Positions 1 through 9,128 of a stretch of 43,447 bases of DNA are shown in pieces (positions within the stretch are counted from its first letter, which is position 1; each line of letters starts with the position of its first letter). A program made the position numbers and the translations under genes. The stretch comes from Flavobacteriales bacterium (GTDB taxonomy: Bacteria; Bacteroidota; Bacteroidia; Flavobacteriales; Flavobacteriaceae). Location of the stretch: assembly GCA_027066365.1 (NCBI GenBank), contig JAMONV010000031.1:1-43447 (forward strand), given 5' to 3'. A model generated the notes under the pieces. That model did no database searches. It worked only from the letters and a program-made list of their open reading frames with translations, and was not told the DNA's origin.

Positions 1-12
1 CTTGCTTCATTT

Positions 13-2406
13 TTAATGTTTTTCAGGTGTATACACGGCATGAAATTGTTGATGATGGAGGACGGATTTTCGGGAGAAATAATCGGGAAATATTTGTCCG
101 TTCACGTAAGCTTTCATTTGGTTGGCGTAGTAGGGGCTTTCGGGATGTCCGCTCACGCCGGATGGTAAAATGCTTCTTGAGTTATCCCAATTTCCGGTAT
201 CGAAAATATGTTTTTCCGAAGCGCCGAAGCGGGAATTGAAAGGATGATTTCCTTCGTAGGTGAATGGATTGACTGTGTTGGCATTGCCGGGAGCGGGCAA
301 ATTTCTGTTCAGGTGAAAGAGTTTGTCCAATAATTTTACTTTTCCCAAAGGATGTTGTGGTGTGTAATGATGCACTCGCCCCCATGTTATGTCCACTGAT
401 CCGTAATCTTTCTCGAGCCATTCGACTGCTTCCTTGAAAGACTTTAGAATTATTTCTTTGAAGGTTTCTTGATGTTCTTTGGTGTTAACATTGTCCGCCC
501 ACGGTGTTTTGCCACGGCGAAAAGCATTGTCGAGTAAGTATTTGGAAAACAAGAGACCTTGGAGATATTTATTCGTTAAAGTTGAGCCGAGTTCGTCTTC
601 CACGAGGTTATGCACCAGCCGGATAAGGGTTGCTTCAAAGAGTGCTGCACCTTGCGAGTTGATTTCGTAGCGGTAATCCCATTGTTTTAGCAGTTGGAAT
701 CCTTGTTTTTCCGCGTCATTGAGTTTTTGTCCGTTTATTGCTTCCATAATCAGGGGTGTAAATTCTTTGGCTTGGAGCGAAAAGTGATCATCGAGCATTT
801 TCCGGATATCTTCCACGGTGAAATCATTTTTGGAATTAAGCATTTCGCGAATGCGGTTTATTCGGTATGGTAAATCGAACCATTCGCTGATATAGTAGGG
901 GAATTTGGCCGGATCCACCGTGCGGTTATTGGCAGAGGAAACAAAACCGCGTTTGGGATTGAATTCATAAGGTAAACTGTCGAAGGGAACGAATCCTTTC
1001 CAATCGTATTTGTCCGTGTCGCCGGGTAAGAAAAGATAGCCCGGAGCGGTTCGTTTGGGAATTCGTCCGGTGTTTTGCAGACCGATATTTCCGTCCGTAT
1101 CGGCATAAGCGATATTTTGGCTGACGGATTTAAATCCTTTCACGGCATTGCGAAATTCTTGCCAATTCCCGGCCCGGTTGAGTAAATACAAGGCTTTGAT
1201 TTCATAGGTTTTTTCATGGCCGATCCATCGCATGGAAAGCGGCGGTGTTTTTTCTCCGTTCACCGAAGTAAACAAGGGTCCGCGGTGGGTGAAATAAAGC
1301 GTTCGTTCTATCGGTTTTTCTTGTCCTTTGACTTTGATTTTTTCGTGGCGGATTTCCATTTTGCGCCATTCGCCGTTAAAGCGATATTGTGACGAATCGC
1401 CGGGTTTGAGCGTTTCTACATAGAAGTCGGCTCCGTCGAGCATTACATTGGTCATGCCCCATGCAATACGTTGGTTATGTCCGGCTACAATGAAGGGTTC
1501 GCCCGGAAGGACTACGCCGGTCACGTTGAGTTTTCCCGGCACGGTTTGATGCATACGCGTCCAGATGACAGGAATATCGATATGCAAGTGCATATCATTG
1601 GAGAATAAAGCTTTTCCCGAGGCGGTTTTAGTGCCCGCAATCACCCAGTTATTACTGCCGTAAAATATTTCGGGAAGCAAACTGTTCATCCGGTCGAGCG
1701 TGGCTACTAATGCGGTATCGATGTCTTTTTCGGATAAATAAGGTATGTCATTGAAAATAAAGGTTTTTTGCGATTTTATATCCGGGAATAAATCTTGCCA
1801 TTTGTCCGGCGGAAGTTTATTTTTCAAAACATTGAGCATGACTTCCATTTTGTAGCCCAATTCGAGGTTCCATGCCATATAACCGACTAAATTCAAGGAA
1901 TGTTCGGGTTTCCATTCCTCGGGACGATAGCCTAGGATTTTGAATTCTACGGGGAGTTTGTCGCCTTGATTTGCCAAGTAGAAATTGACCCCTTGAGCAT
2001 ACCATTCCACGGTTTTTTTGAGGCTGTCGGGTAATTCGTTCCAAATTCTCCGGGAATTGTCTGGAATACGTAATTTTCGTAGCAGCACGTCGATTTCCAC
2101 TAAGTCTTTTCCGAAAATTTCGGACAGTCGACCTTGGGTTACGCGACGCAATAAATCCATTTGCCACATGCGGTCTTGAGCTTGCAAATAGCCCGTAACG
2201 ATATATAAATCTTTTTCGTTTTGCGCATAGATATGCGGCACGCCGTTTTTATCACGAAATACATCCACTTTGTCTGTCAAACCGGGAATGGATAGATGTT
2301 CATTGTAGCGGGGGAGGGGTGATTTTTTTAAATAATCCAAATAGAAATATCCGCCCGTAAAAATAATGAAGATGAGAATGCCGAGAATAGTAATGATTTT
2401 TTTCAT
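13..2406 (-). CDS. Penicillin acylase family protein (Ntn hydrolase)
   Basis: The 797-residue protein has the layout of penicillin amidases, which hydrolyse amide bonds of acylated substrates (beta-lactams, or acyl-homoserine lactones in some members) after self-cleavage into alpha and beta chains. Residues 5-22 form a hydrophobic signal anchor, so it acts outside the cytoplasmic membrane. The predicted autoprocessing and catalytic Ser is about residue 251 in YGSNNWVIAG, followed by the usual segment GKALFSNDMHL. The length matches the family. It starts 62 bp from the divergent glycosyltransferase gene, and nothing in the neighbourhood identifies a substrate. Family assignment is sure; substrate is unknown. 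Confidence 0.93.
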   Translation of the reverse strand: MKKIITILGILIFIIFTGGYFYLDYLKKSPLPRYNEHLSIPGLTDKVDVFRDKNGVPHIYAQNEKDLYIVTGYLQAQDRMWQMDLLRRVTQGRLSEIFGKDLVEIDVLLRKLRIPDNSRRIWNELPDSLKKTVEWYAQGVNFYLANQGDKLPVEFKILGYRPEEWKPEHSLNLVGYMAWNLELGYKMEVMLNVLKNKLPPDKWQDLFPDIKSQKTFIFNDIPYLSEKDIDTALVATLDRMNSLLPEIFYGSNNWVIAGTKTASGKALFSNDMHLHIDIPVIWTRMHQTVPGKLNVTGVVLPGEPFIVAGHNQRIAWGMTNVMLDGADFYVETLKPGDSSQYRFNGEWRKMEIRHEKIKVKGQEKPIERTLYFTHRGPLFTSVNGEKTPPLSMRWIGHEKTYEIKALYLLNRAGNWQEFRNAVKGFKSVSQNIAYADTDGNIGLQNTGRIPKRTAPGYLFLPGDTDKYDWKGFVPFDSLPYEFNPKRGFVSSANNRTVDPAKFPYYISEWFDLPYRINRIREMLNSKNDFTVEDIRKMLDDHFSLQAKEFTPLIMEAINGQKLNDAEKQGFQLLKQWDYRYEINSQGAALFEATLIRLVHNLVEDELGSTLTNKYLQGLLFSKYLLDNAFRRGKTPWADNVNTKEHQETFKEIILKSFKEAVEWLEKDYGSVDITWGRVHHYTPQHPLGKVKLLDKLFHLNRNLPAPGNANTVNPFTYEGNHPFNSRFGASEKHIFDTGNWDNSRSILPSGVSGHPESPYYANQMKAYVNGQIFPDYFSRKSVLHHQQFHAVYTPEKH

Positions 2407-2414
2407 AATGTATA

Positions 2415-2446
2415 TTTGATGGACAATATTAAAAAAATTATCTTTG
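2415..2446 (+). promoter_or_regulatory. Bacteroidota-type promoter for the membrane glycosyltransferase gene
   Basis: TTTG at 2415-2418 and TATCTTTG at 2439-2446 are separated by 20 bp, matching the known Bacteroidota sigma consensus (TTTG at -33, TAnnTTTG at -7). The predicted start point is near 2453, about 16 bp before the ATG at 2469. Confidence 0.7.
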
Positions 2447-2468
2447 ACCGCGAAATATTTCGTTTTTC

Positions 2469-3992
2469 ATGTATTTGAATTTGAAGCCAAACCGTCATTG
2501 GATTTCCGTTTTGGTCATTGTTTTGCTGATGATTCATTGGTTTGTGCTTATTCACCGCATTTCCGTTTTGATTGGTGCCGATGGCGCGGTTTACCTCGAA
2601 ACGGCCGGGAATTTGCTCAAGGGGAAAGGCTTGTATTATTTAAACAACGGACGGATGATTCCTTATGTTTTTTGGCCGCCTTTATATCCTTTTTCGATTT
2701 ATCTTTTGATGAAATGGTTTGGTGTGAAGTCGATTGTGGCCGCTATATGGATTACCGGAACCGGTTTGTTTTTGAGCTTGATTATGATGTGGCGTTTACT
2801 GAAGCGTTTGGAGATTCCGTTGGTTTATATAATCGGTTTTTTAGTTGCGTTTAGCGGCTCATGGTTATATTATCTTTATTTCAGAGTGCTTAGCGAAACA
2901 GTCTATCTTGCTTTGTTTTTAGGGCTTTTGCATGCATTAATCGCTTGGATTCGTTGGCGGTCTTCAAAACGATTGATTATCATGGGGTTGATTTTGGGAT
3001 TATTGTTGCTTACGAAATATGCCGCTATGGGGTTGGCTGCCGGATTAGCTTGGATTATTTGGAAGAAATCGAAAGGTTTAAAAACATTTGTTTACAATCT
3101 TCTTATGGTTATTGTCCCGGCTTTGATTTTGTTTTTTCCTTGGTATATTCATACAAAAATTTTTGCCGGCAGCAGTTCGTTTGCACGTGAGATAGCTATA
3201 CATTGGCCGGGAAAAACCCATTGGTTTCAGTGGACGATCACACTCGTTAATTTTTATGTTCCCGGATTAACGAAAATACTCGGTATTCCTGTTGCTTTTT
3301 TGTTGCTTTATTCGATAGTAAAATATAAATCGATATTGAAACGAATTTTAATTCGCTACGATTATTTATGGCAACTCGCTTTAATATTTTTTCTTTTTAT
3401 CCTTGTCGCCGTAAGTTTTGTGGATTACGACATTCCGCTTGATATCCGAATTTTGGCTCCGTTTTTTATGATTTCGGGTGTTATGACGGTGATTTTTTTT
3501 GTTGAAATTCCCAAAAAAATTCCTGAAAAATTTTTAATCGCATTGATTTTGTTTTCTCATTTATGGAGTTTCGGGGAGAAAAATATTGAATATTGGCATT
3601 TAAAAAACGATTATGTACGCTATCGAAATACGCCGTTTATCGATAAAATCAGAGCATATAACCAAGGGAAAATATGGTGTAATGTGGCAGATGTCTTGAA
3701 AGTGTATGTTGAGAATGATACTTTGTTGCGAGATTATCCGCCTAAATTTAACCGGATGACGTTGAAGTCCAATTCCGCCTATGAAGCGCAAATGCTTCAA
3801 ATCAAGGAAACATTGCGACATAACCGGGGAATTGTGGTGTATTTTTACGGATATGAACAGCGTTCGTTTTTACCCGATATACGGGATTTAATGTATTATT
3901 TTTCCGGATTTCCCGTGCTTAAATTCGATGAAGGTATTATTATTTTACCACCTGATGAATATTCAAAAAATGCAATCGATTCCGTGGATTGA
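2469..3992 (+). CDS. Polytopic membrane glycosyltransferase, ArnT/PMT (GT39/GT83) like
   Basis: The 507-residue protein is almost entirely hydrophobic segments (roughly ten or more membrane helices) with a final soluble part of about 120 residues. The first periplasmic loop holds GADGAVYLETAGNLL then a PPLYP motif, the arrangement seen in ArnT and protein O-mannosyltransferases, where an acidic residue in the first loop takes part in transfer of a sugar from a polyprenyl phosphate. The acceptor cannot be predicted. The start at 2469 fits the promoter just upstream. Its 3' end overlaps the start of the TatD gene, so the two are probably co-transcribed. Family is inferred from topology and the loop motif only. 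Confidence 0.65.
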   Translation: MYLNLKPNRHWISVLVIVLLMIHWFVLIHRISVLIGADGAVYLETAGNLLKGKGLYYLNNGRMIPYVFWPPLYPFSIYLLMKWFGVKSIVAAIWITGTGLFLSLIMMWRLLKRLEIPLVYIIGFLVAFSGSWLYYLYFRVLSETVYLALFLGLLHALIAWIRWRSSKRLIIMGLILGLLLLTKYAAMGLAAGLAWIIWKKSKGLKTFVYNLLMVIVPALILFFPWYIHTKIFAGSSSFAREIAIHWPGKTHWFQWTITLVNFYVPGLTKILGIPVAFLLLYSIVKYKSILKRILIRYDYLWQLALIFFLFILVAVSFVDYDIPLDIRILAPFFMISGVMTVIFFVEIPKKIPEKFLIALILFSHLWSFGEKNIEYWHLKNDYVRYRNTPFIDKIRAYNQGKIWCNVADVLKVYVENDTLLRDYPPKFNRMTLKSNSAYEAQMLQIKETLRHNRGIVVYFYGYEQRSFLPDIRDLMYYFSGFPVLKFDEGIIILPPDEYSKNAIDSVD

Positions 3993-4626
3993 CGTGCATA
4001 CGCACCGGCGGGTGTCCGTTCCCGGGGTGTTATCCGTGTTGAATGTTTTCAGCGGGGAAAATATTCCCGGCGATAATTTTTTTTCCGTCGGCACGAATCC
4101 ATGGAATGTTAAGGATAAACCGGTTCCGTTGCCTCAATCGAAGGTTTTGACCGCTCCCAATTGTTTGGCGGTGGGAGAAACGGGAATGGACAAAGCCAAA
4201 GCTTTTGCGCCGTATTATGAGTTGCAAAAAGAAGTTTTTCTTCAACATTTGAAGTTGGCAAAGCAATATCGAAAACCGTTGATTATTCACTGTGTCCGCT
4301 GCTATGACGAGATCGTTCGCAAGACTGAAAATTTTCCTTATCCCAAAATTATTCACGGATTTTCAAGAAATGCAATATTGGCAGGTCAATTGATAGACAA
4401 AGGTTTTTATTTGTCCTTCGGAGCGCTTTTGTTAAATTCTTCGGCCAAAGTGAGGGAAGCAATAAAGTCCGTTCCGCTTGACCGCATTTTTTTGGAAACG
4501 GATGATTCGGGTATTTCTATTCTTGAGATTTATTCGGTGGCGGCGGAGATTTTAGGGATTTCTAAGGAGGATTTGAAAAGCCGGATCTATGAGAATTTCC
4601 GCTTGGTTTTCGGTTTGAAAAAATAA
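3955..4626 (+). CDS. TatD family metal-dependent hydrolase
   Basis: TatD-type TIM-barrel nucleases use a divalent-metal centre. Visible ligands are the HTH pair in WIDVHTHRR near the N-terminus, the Glu in VGETGMD, the His in PLIIHC, the His in IIHGFS, and the Asp in FLETDDS. At about 223 residues from the ATG at 3955 it is some 30 residues shorter than typical TatD (about 255), mainly because the second strand region is compact. I chose the start at 3955 because the HxH motif must lie close to the N-terminus; an ATG at 3970 is also possible. It overlaps the upstream gene by 38 bp and converges on murB with only 7 bp between stops. Confidence 0.85.
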   Translation: MNIQKMQSIPWIDVHTHRRVSVPGVLSVLNVFSGENIPGDNFFSVGTNPWNVKDKPVPLPQSKVLTAPNCLAVGETGMDKAKAFAPYYELQKEVFLQHLKLAKQYRKPLIIHCVRCYDEIVRKTENFPYPKIIHGFSRNAILAGQLIDKGFYLSFGALLLNSSAKVREAIKSVPLDRIFLETDDSGISILEIYSVAAEILGISKEDLKSRIYENFRLVFGLKK

Positions 4627-4633
4627 ATTTATT

Positions 4634-5644
4634 TCAAACAACCTGCACTTCACGCTCGAGTTCAATATGATACCGGTCGAAAATGTCGGCACGAATGCGT
4701 TCGCTCAATTTGAAAATTTCGTAGCCCGAAGCCTTTCCATAATTGACCAATACCAAGGCCTGCTTGGGGTGAACACCGGCATCGCCTTCGCGGAAGCCTT
4801 TCCAACCGGCACGGTCGATGAGCCAACCGGCGGGGATTTTAACTCGATTGTCCGTGAATGGATAGCCCGGCATATCGGGATATTTTTTCTTTAATTGCTC
4901 GTAGTGTTCCCGGGAAATAATCGGGTTTTTAAAAAAACTTCCGGCATTGCCCGTGACGGTGGGGTCGGGAAGTTTGGCGCGTCGAATTTCAATCACCGAT
5001 TGGTAAACGTCGAGGATGGAGGGTTTTTTGATTCCTTTTTCTTTCAATTTATTTTCCAAGGCGCGGTATCGGATTCGGGGAGGACGACCGGGATAAAGAC
5101 GCAAATCCATGGACGTAATGAAATAGCGTCCTTTGTTTTGTTTGAAAATGGAATCTCGGTATCCAAAGGCACATTGTTCATTGGTGAAGGATACGGGAGT
5201 TAAGTTTTTCAAATCGATGGCGTGGCATGCTATGAGCACGGCGGCGATTTCGGTTCCGTAGGCGCCAATGTTTTGGAAAGGAGCCGTTCCCGCTTTTCCG
5301 GGGATTAATGCCAAACTTTCGATACCTTGCCAATTTTGTTCAACGGCATAAGTGACAACATCGTGCCAATGCATTCCGCCCGGAATGCGTATGTCCACAT
5401 AATCCGTTTGCCGGTCGATTATTTCGATATCGCCCTTGATTTCGTTTCTGACCACCAGACCGTGAAAATCTTCCAGAAACAAAACATTACTTCCTTCGCC
5501 TAAAATGAGTTTCGGCAGGTCGGGAAATGTTTTACGAAGTTTGATTATTTGTTGCGGTTCGGTTACGATAGCGAAATAATCGGCGCTAATGTCCAAACCG
5601 AAGGTGTTGAATTGTCGGAGCGATATTTTTTCCTTAATTTTCAT
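4634..5644 (-). CDS. murB: UDP-N-acetylenolpyruvoylglucosamine reductase
   Basis: MurB is the cytoplasmic FAD enzyme that reduces UDP-GlcNAc-enolpyruvate to UDP-MurNAc in peptidoglycan synthesis. Seen here: the opening NTFGLD, the FAD-binding ILGEGSNVLF, the PGKAGTAPFQNIGAYG motif, YRDSIFK, the proton-donor region GNAGSFFKNP, and the terminal GVHPKQALVLVN followed by an E. coli-like C-terminus. The length of about 336 residues is the type I MurB size. I prefer the ATG at 5644; an in-frame GTG at 5668 overlaps the msrB stop (GTGA) and would add eight residues. It is the last gene of the aminotransferase-msrB-murB minus-strand operon. Confidence 0.95.
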   Translation of the reverse strand: MKIKEKISLRQFNTFGLDISADYFAIVTEPQQIIKLRKTFPDLPKLILGEGSNVLFLEDFHGLVVRNEIKGDIEIIDRQTDYVDIRIPGGMHWHDVVTYAVEQNWQGIESLALIPGKAGTAPFQNIGAYGTEIAAVLIACHAIDLKNLTPVSFTNEQCAFGYRDSIFKQNKGRYFITSMDLRLYPGRPPRIRYRALENKLKEKGIKKPSILDVYQSVIEIRRAKLPDPTVTGNAGSFFKNPIISREHYEQLKKKYPDMPGYPFTDNRVKIPAGWLIDRAGWKGFREGDAGVHPKQALVLVNYGKASGYEIFKLSERIRADIFDRYHIELEREVQVV

Positions 5645-5664
5645 ACCGAATATGCGGTAGTGAT

Positions 5665-6240
5665 TCACTTAAAGTTTTCTTTTGATGATTTGACTAGCCG
5701 GATGGCTGCGGAATTGATACAGAATCGCAGACCCGAAGGCGGTGGTCCGTCGGGGAAAACATGTCCGAGATGGGCGTCGCAGGAGTTGCATTGCACTTCC
5801 ACACGCCACATTCCGTGAGAAGTGTCTTTCAAGTATTTGACGGCATTGATTTTGACGGGTTGAGTGAAACTGGGCCAGCCGGTTCCCGAATGGAATTTTT
5901 CGGAGGAATCGAATAAATCCTCGCCGCAACATATGCATTGATAAAGTCCGGGTTCATGAATGCTGCAATATTGCCCCGTTCCGGGAAGTTCGGTTCCATT
6001 GAGGCGGGTTATACGGTATTGTTCCGGCGTGAGTATTTGTTGCCATTCGGTGTCGGATTTTTCAATCCTGCGGCCGGGTGGTGGGGTGCCTTCGCGGACA
6101 AAACGCAATACATCTTTCCAAGTGAGCATGGAATCGCGTGATTTGAATAAGTTTTGCAAAGTTATATGATTGTTTTTTTCTTCTGTGCAACCTGTTGAAA
6201 TAATGGTTATGAACCAAACGAGCGATAAAAAATTCTTCAC
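5665..6240 (-). CDS. msrB: Peptide-methionine (R)-S-oxide reductase, lipoprotein form
   Basis: MsrB reduces methionine-R-sulfoxide in proteins. The core shows the two zinc CxxC pairs (CICCG and CNSCDAHLGHVF) and the catalytic Cys in GLRFCINSAA. Unlike cytosolic MsrB, it begins with a hydrophobic signal and a lipobox ending ISTGC, so it should be a lipid-anchored envelope enzyme repairing exported proteins. The order of genes (aminotransferase 6 bp upstream, murB overlapping downstream) indicates one transcript. The 191 residues include roughly 50 extra N-terminal residues before the core. Confidence 0.93.
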   Translation of the reverse strand: MKNFLSLVWFITIISTGCTEEKNNHITLQNLFKSRDSMLTWKDVLRFVREGTPPPGRRIEKSDTEWQQILTPEQYRITRLNGTELPGTGQYCSIHEPGLYQCICCGEDLFDSSEKFHSGTGWPSFTQPVKINAVKYLKDTSHGMWRVEVQCNSCDAHLGHVFPDGPPPSGLRFCINSAAIRLVKSSKENFK

Positions 6241-6246
6241 TTATGC

Positions 6247-7455
6247 TTATTTTCGGAAAGTCGGTTTCCGGTTATAAGTTTCCAAAGCTTTTTGCAGAAT
6301 TTCCACGGAGCGTTTCAAGTCTTCGACGTTGAGTACATAAGCAATACGCACTTGTTTTCTGCCTAAAACGGGATCGGAATAGAAACCGCTTGCGGGTGCC
6401 ACCATGACGGTTTCGTTGTTATCGTTAAATTCGGCCAGCATCCATTTGGCGAATTGGTCGGCGTCGTCTACCGGTAATTCGGCCATTAAATAAAAAGCTC
6501 CGCGCGGATAACCGATTTTTATGCCCGGAATTTTTTGCAATCCTTCGATTAACGTTTTGCGTCTTAAATCGTATTCGGCAATGACTTCGTCGAAATAATC
6601 TTGCGGTGTGTTTAGGGCTTCTTCGGATGCTATTTGTCCCAATGCAGGCGGGCTTAAGCGTGCTTGGGCAAATTTCAAAACGCTTTGCATGAAAGCTTTG
6701 TTTTTGCTTATCACTGCGCCTATTCTTGCGCCACACATGGAATAGCGTTTCGAAACGGAATCTACAATAATTCCGTTTTGTTCCATTTCTTCTTTATGTA
6801 ATATGGAATGATGCGAGGCATTATCGTAAATAAATTCACGGTAAACTTCGTCGGCTATGATAAAGATATCGTGTTTTAATGCCAGATCGCGTAATTTACG
6901 GATTTCTTCTTCGGTGTAAACATAACCCGTGGGATTGGAAGGGTTGCTGTATAGAATGGCTTTGGTGCGCGGTGTAATGAATTTCTCCAGTTCTTCCATC
7001 GGCGGAAGTGAAAAATTGTTTTCGATTTTGGATTGCACCGGAACTACTTTTACTTTGAAAAGTGTAACGAAACTATTATAATTGGCATAGTAGGGTTCGG
7101 GAATGATGATTTCGTCACCGGGATTGGCTATGCTTCCTACGGTGAACAGAAGCGCTTCGGAACCGCCCGTAGTGATGATAATATCGTTTGCGGAAACGTC
7201 TATTCCGTTTTTTCTGTAGTATTCGGCTAATTTTTCGCGATAGCTGTCCGTTCCTTGGGATTTGGTGTAGGGGATAATATCCGAATCCAAGTGGCGTAAT
7301 TTATTTAAAACGTTTTCGGGAGTTTTGATATCGGGTTGTCCGATGTTCAGGTGATATACTTTAATTCCGCGTTTTTTTGCTTCGTCGGCGTAGGGCACCA
7401 GTTTTCTGATGGGTGATGCCGGCATTTGTCCCGATAATTCCGATAATTGAGGCAT
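6247..7455 (-). CDS. Pyridoxal-phosphate aminotransferase, class I/II
   Basis: This is a fold-type I aspartate/aromatic-type aminotransferase. The N-terminal NIGQPDIKTPENV, the substrate/PLP loop YSNPSNPTGYVY, the Asp in IIADEVYREF, the PLP-binding Lys in SVSKRYSMCGARIG, and the C-terminal carboxylate-binding Arg in RIAYVL are all present. I place the start at the ATG at 7455 (MPQLSELSGQM), since the upstream extension to 7503 lacks family-like sequence. It heads the operon with msrB and murB. The exact substrate cannot be told from the sequence. Confidence 0.9.
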   Translation of the reverse strand: MPQLSELSGQMPASPIRKLVPYADEAKKRGIKVYHLNIGQPDIKTPENVLNKLRHLDSDIIPYTKSQGTDSYREKLAEYYRKNGIDVSANDIIITTGGSEALLFTVGSIANPGDEIIIPEPYYANYNSFVTLFKVKVVPVQSKIENNFSLPPMEELEKFITPRTKAILYSNPSNPTGYVYTEEEIRKLRDLALKHDIFIIADEVYREFIYDNASHHSILHKEEMEQNGIIVDSVSKRYSMCGARIGAVISKNKAFMQSVLKFAQARLSPPALGQIASEEALNTPQDYFDEVIAEYDLRRKTLIEGLQKIPGIKIGYPRGAFYLMAELPVDDADQFAKWMLAEFNDNNETVMVAPASGFYSDPVLGRKQVRIAYVLNVEDLKRSVEILQKALETYNRKPTFRK

Positions 7456-7550
7456 AATGCTGGAGTTTTTTTGCAAAGTTATCATTTGCCCCGGAATAGA
7501 CAAATGTTTTTTGTCGGCGATTATGCAAATGTTTACTCATGTTATCAAGG

Positions 7551-7573
7551 AAAAAATCTCGATTGGTTTCGAG
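7551..7573 (-). terminator. Possible rho-independent terminator of the degQ-like gene
   Basis: Read on the minus strand, a 5-bp stem CTCGA/TCGAG with a 6-nt loop is followed by six T residues, 35-57 bp after the protease stop codon. The stem is short, so the call is tentative. Confidence 0.4.
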
Positions 7574-7607
7574 GGAGATAAATTGCATGTTGTTGCGGGA
7601 AGGGAAA

Positions 7608-9035
7608 TTATCTGAAAATGTAACGTAATATTTGCCCTGACGGTTCTTTGATATCGACGGTTAAACGTTGATTGGAATTTTCAAAGGCCTCTTCCACTTG
7701 ATCGATGTTGAAAACGGGTTCCCCATTGATGGCAGTGATGATTTGCCCGGGTTGAATACCGTTGGCCAATAGTTCGCGGTTGCGCACTTGCTTGATTAGT
7801 ACGCCATGATTGATATTGAATCTTTTAAGCATTTTTCGATTCATATTTTCAATCAGAATCCCCCATCCGCCCAGATAAGTCGTGTTGTTGCTTTGAAGTT
7901 TGATGAGGTAATCTTTACGATGTCCGCCTGGTTTAATCACGTGCAATTTAATCACACTTCCCGGGCTTTTGGTTTTCAGGTATCCCATTAATTCGCCCAG
8001 TGTGCTGATTTTTTGATCGTCAATACCGATGAGAATATCGCCTTTGCGGACGCCGGCTTGATAAGTATTGCTTTCGGGATCTACATCGGTGATGTAAATA
8101 CCTTCGGTTTGATGGATGCCCAACTGTTTGGCTACGTCGTCGTTGAGTTCGGCTCCGCCAATGCCGATTCTTCCGCGTTGAATGGTTCCATATTCCAAAA
8201 TATCATCGGTGATTTTTTTTACGATATTGGACGGAATGGCAAAGGAATATCCTATATAAGAACCGGTTAAGCTGAAAATCATGGTGTTGAGCCCTACCAG
8301 TTCGCCTTTTTCATTGATTAAAGCGCCGCCGCTGTTGCCGGGATTAATGGCGGCGTCGGTTTGGATAAAACTTTCGATTTTGTTGTCGCCTTTAATATCG
8401 CGTGCTTTAGCACTGACAATGCCTGCGGTTACTGTTGTCCCCAAATTATACGGAAAACCGATGGCAAGGACCCATTCGCCCAATTCCAAATGATTGGAAT
8501 CGCCAAAAGGAATGTAAGGAAGGTTTTTGGCAGGAATTTTAAGGACGGCAACGTCATTTTGCGGATCGATACCTACCACTTCGGCCGTGTATTTTTTTTT
8601 ATTGGTTAGGCTTACTTCCAATTCGTTGGCGCCTTTAATCACGTGATAGTTCGTGACAATATATCCGTCTGGCGAGATGATAACTCCCGAGCCGGTTCCT
8701 TCTTGCTTGCGCGGACGACCCTCACGGTAGCCGAATCCGTATTGGTAAACCGGTATCACATATTGGGTATTGTGTACGTTGACCACTGCATCTTTGGTAC
8801 GCTTCACCACTTCCCTGAAATCGAAAGGAGCCGTCATGAGCGAAGTTTGAGCGCCTTGATAATGAACCGGAATCGCGCCGACGGAATCGTTGGTGTTGTG
8901 GCTCGTATCGATAGTGATAACATTTTGTTTTTCAGTGCTTTGTTGTTTGTTTTGATAATGCTGAAATAACCATACCGTTAAAATTGCACTGACTATTCCC
9001 GTCAAAAAATAACCGGTAATATTTTTGATTTTCAT
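7608..9035 (-). CDS. Do-family (DegP/DegQ/HtrA) periplasmic serine protease
   Basis: HtrA proteases degrade or refold damaged envelope proteins. The 475-residue protein has an N-terminal membrane segment (about residues 8-25), a trypsin-like domain with His131 (TNYHVIKG), Asp161 (DPQNDVAVLKI) and Ser235 (NPGNSGGALI), and two PDZ domains: one around residues 275-365 and a second at the C-terminus (GVLIKQVR...GQIITAING). Length and order match DegQ-type proteins of Bacteroidota. It is divergent from mltG, with 93 bp between starts. Confidence 0.95.
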   Translation of the reverse strand: MKIKNITGYFLTGIVSAILTVWLFQHYQNKQQSTEKQNVITIDTSHNTNDSVGAIPVHYQGAQTSLMTAPFDFREVVKRTKDAVVNVHNTQYVIPVYQYGFGYREGRPRKQEGTGSGVIISPDGYIVTNYHVIKGANELEVSLTNKKKYTAEVVGIDPQNDVAVLKIPAKNLPYIPFGDSNHLELGEWVLAIGFPYNLGTTVTAGIVSAKARDIKGDNKIESFIQTDAAINPGNSGGALINEKGELVGLNTMIFSLTGSYIGYSFAIPSNIVKKITDDILEYGTIQRGRIGIGGAELNDDVAKQLGIHQTEGIYITDVDPESNTYQAGVRKGDILIGIDDQKISTLGELMGYLKTKSPGSVIKLHVIKPGGHRKDYLIKLQSNNTTYLGGWGILIENMNRKMLKRFNINHGVLIKQVRNRELLANGIQPGQIITAINGEPVFNIDQVEEAFENSNQRLTVDIKEPSGQILRYIFR

Positions 9036-9128
9036 GATTTGATTGTTTTAATTTTTATATCTTGCATGCATAGTGAATCAATGCACAAAACGCAAAAAAC
9101 ATACCATTTATTGTAACAACGAAATGAT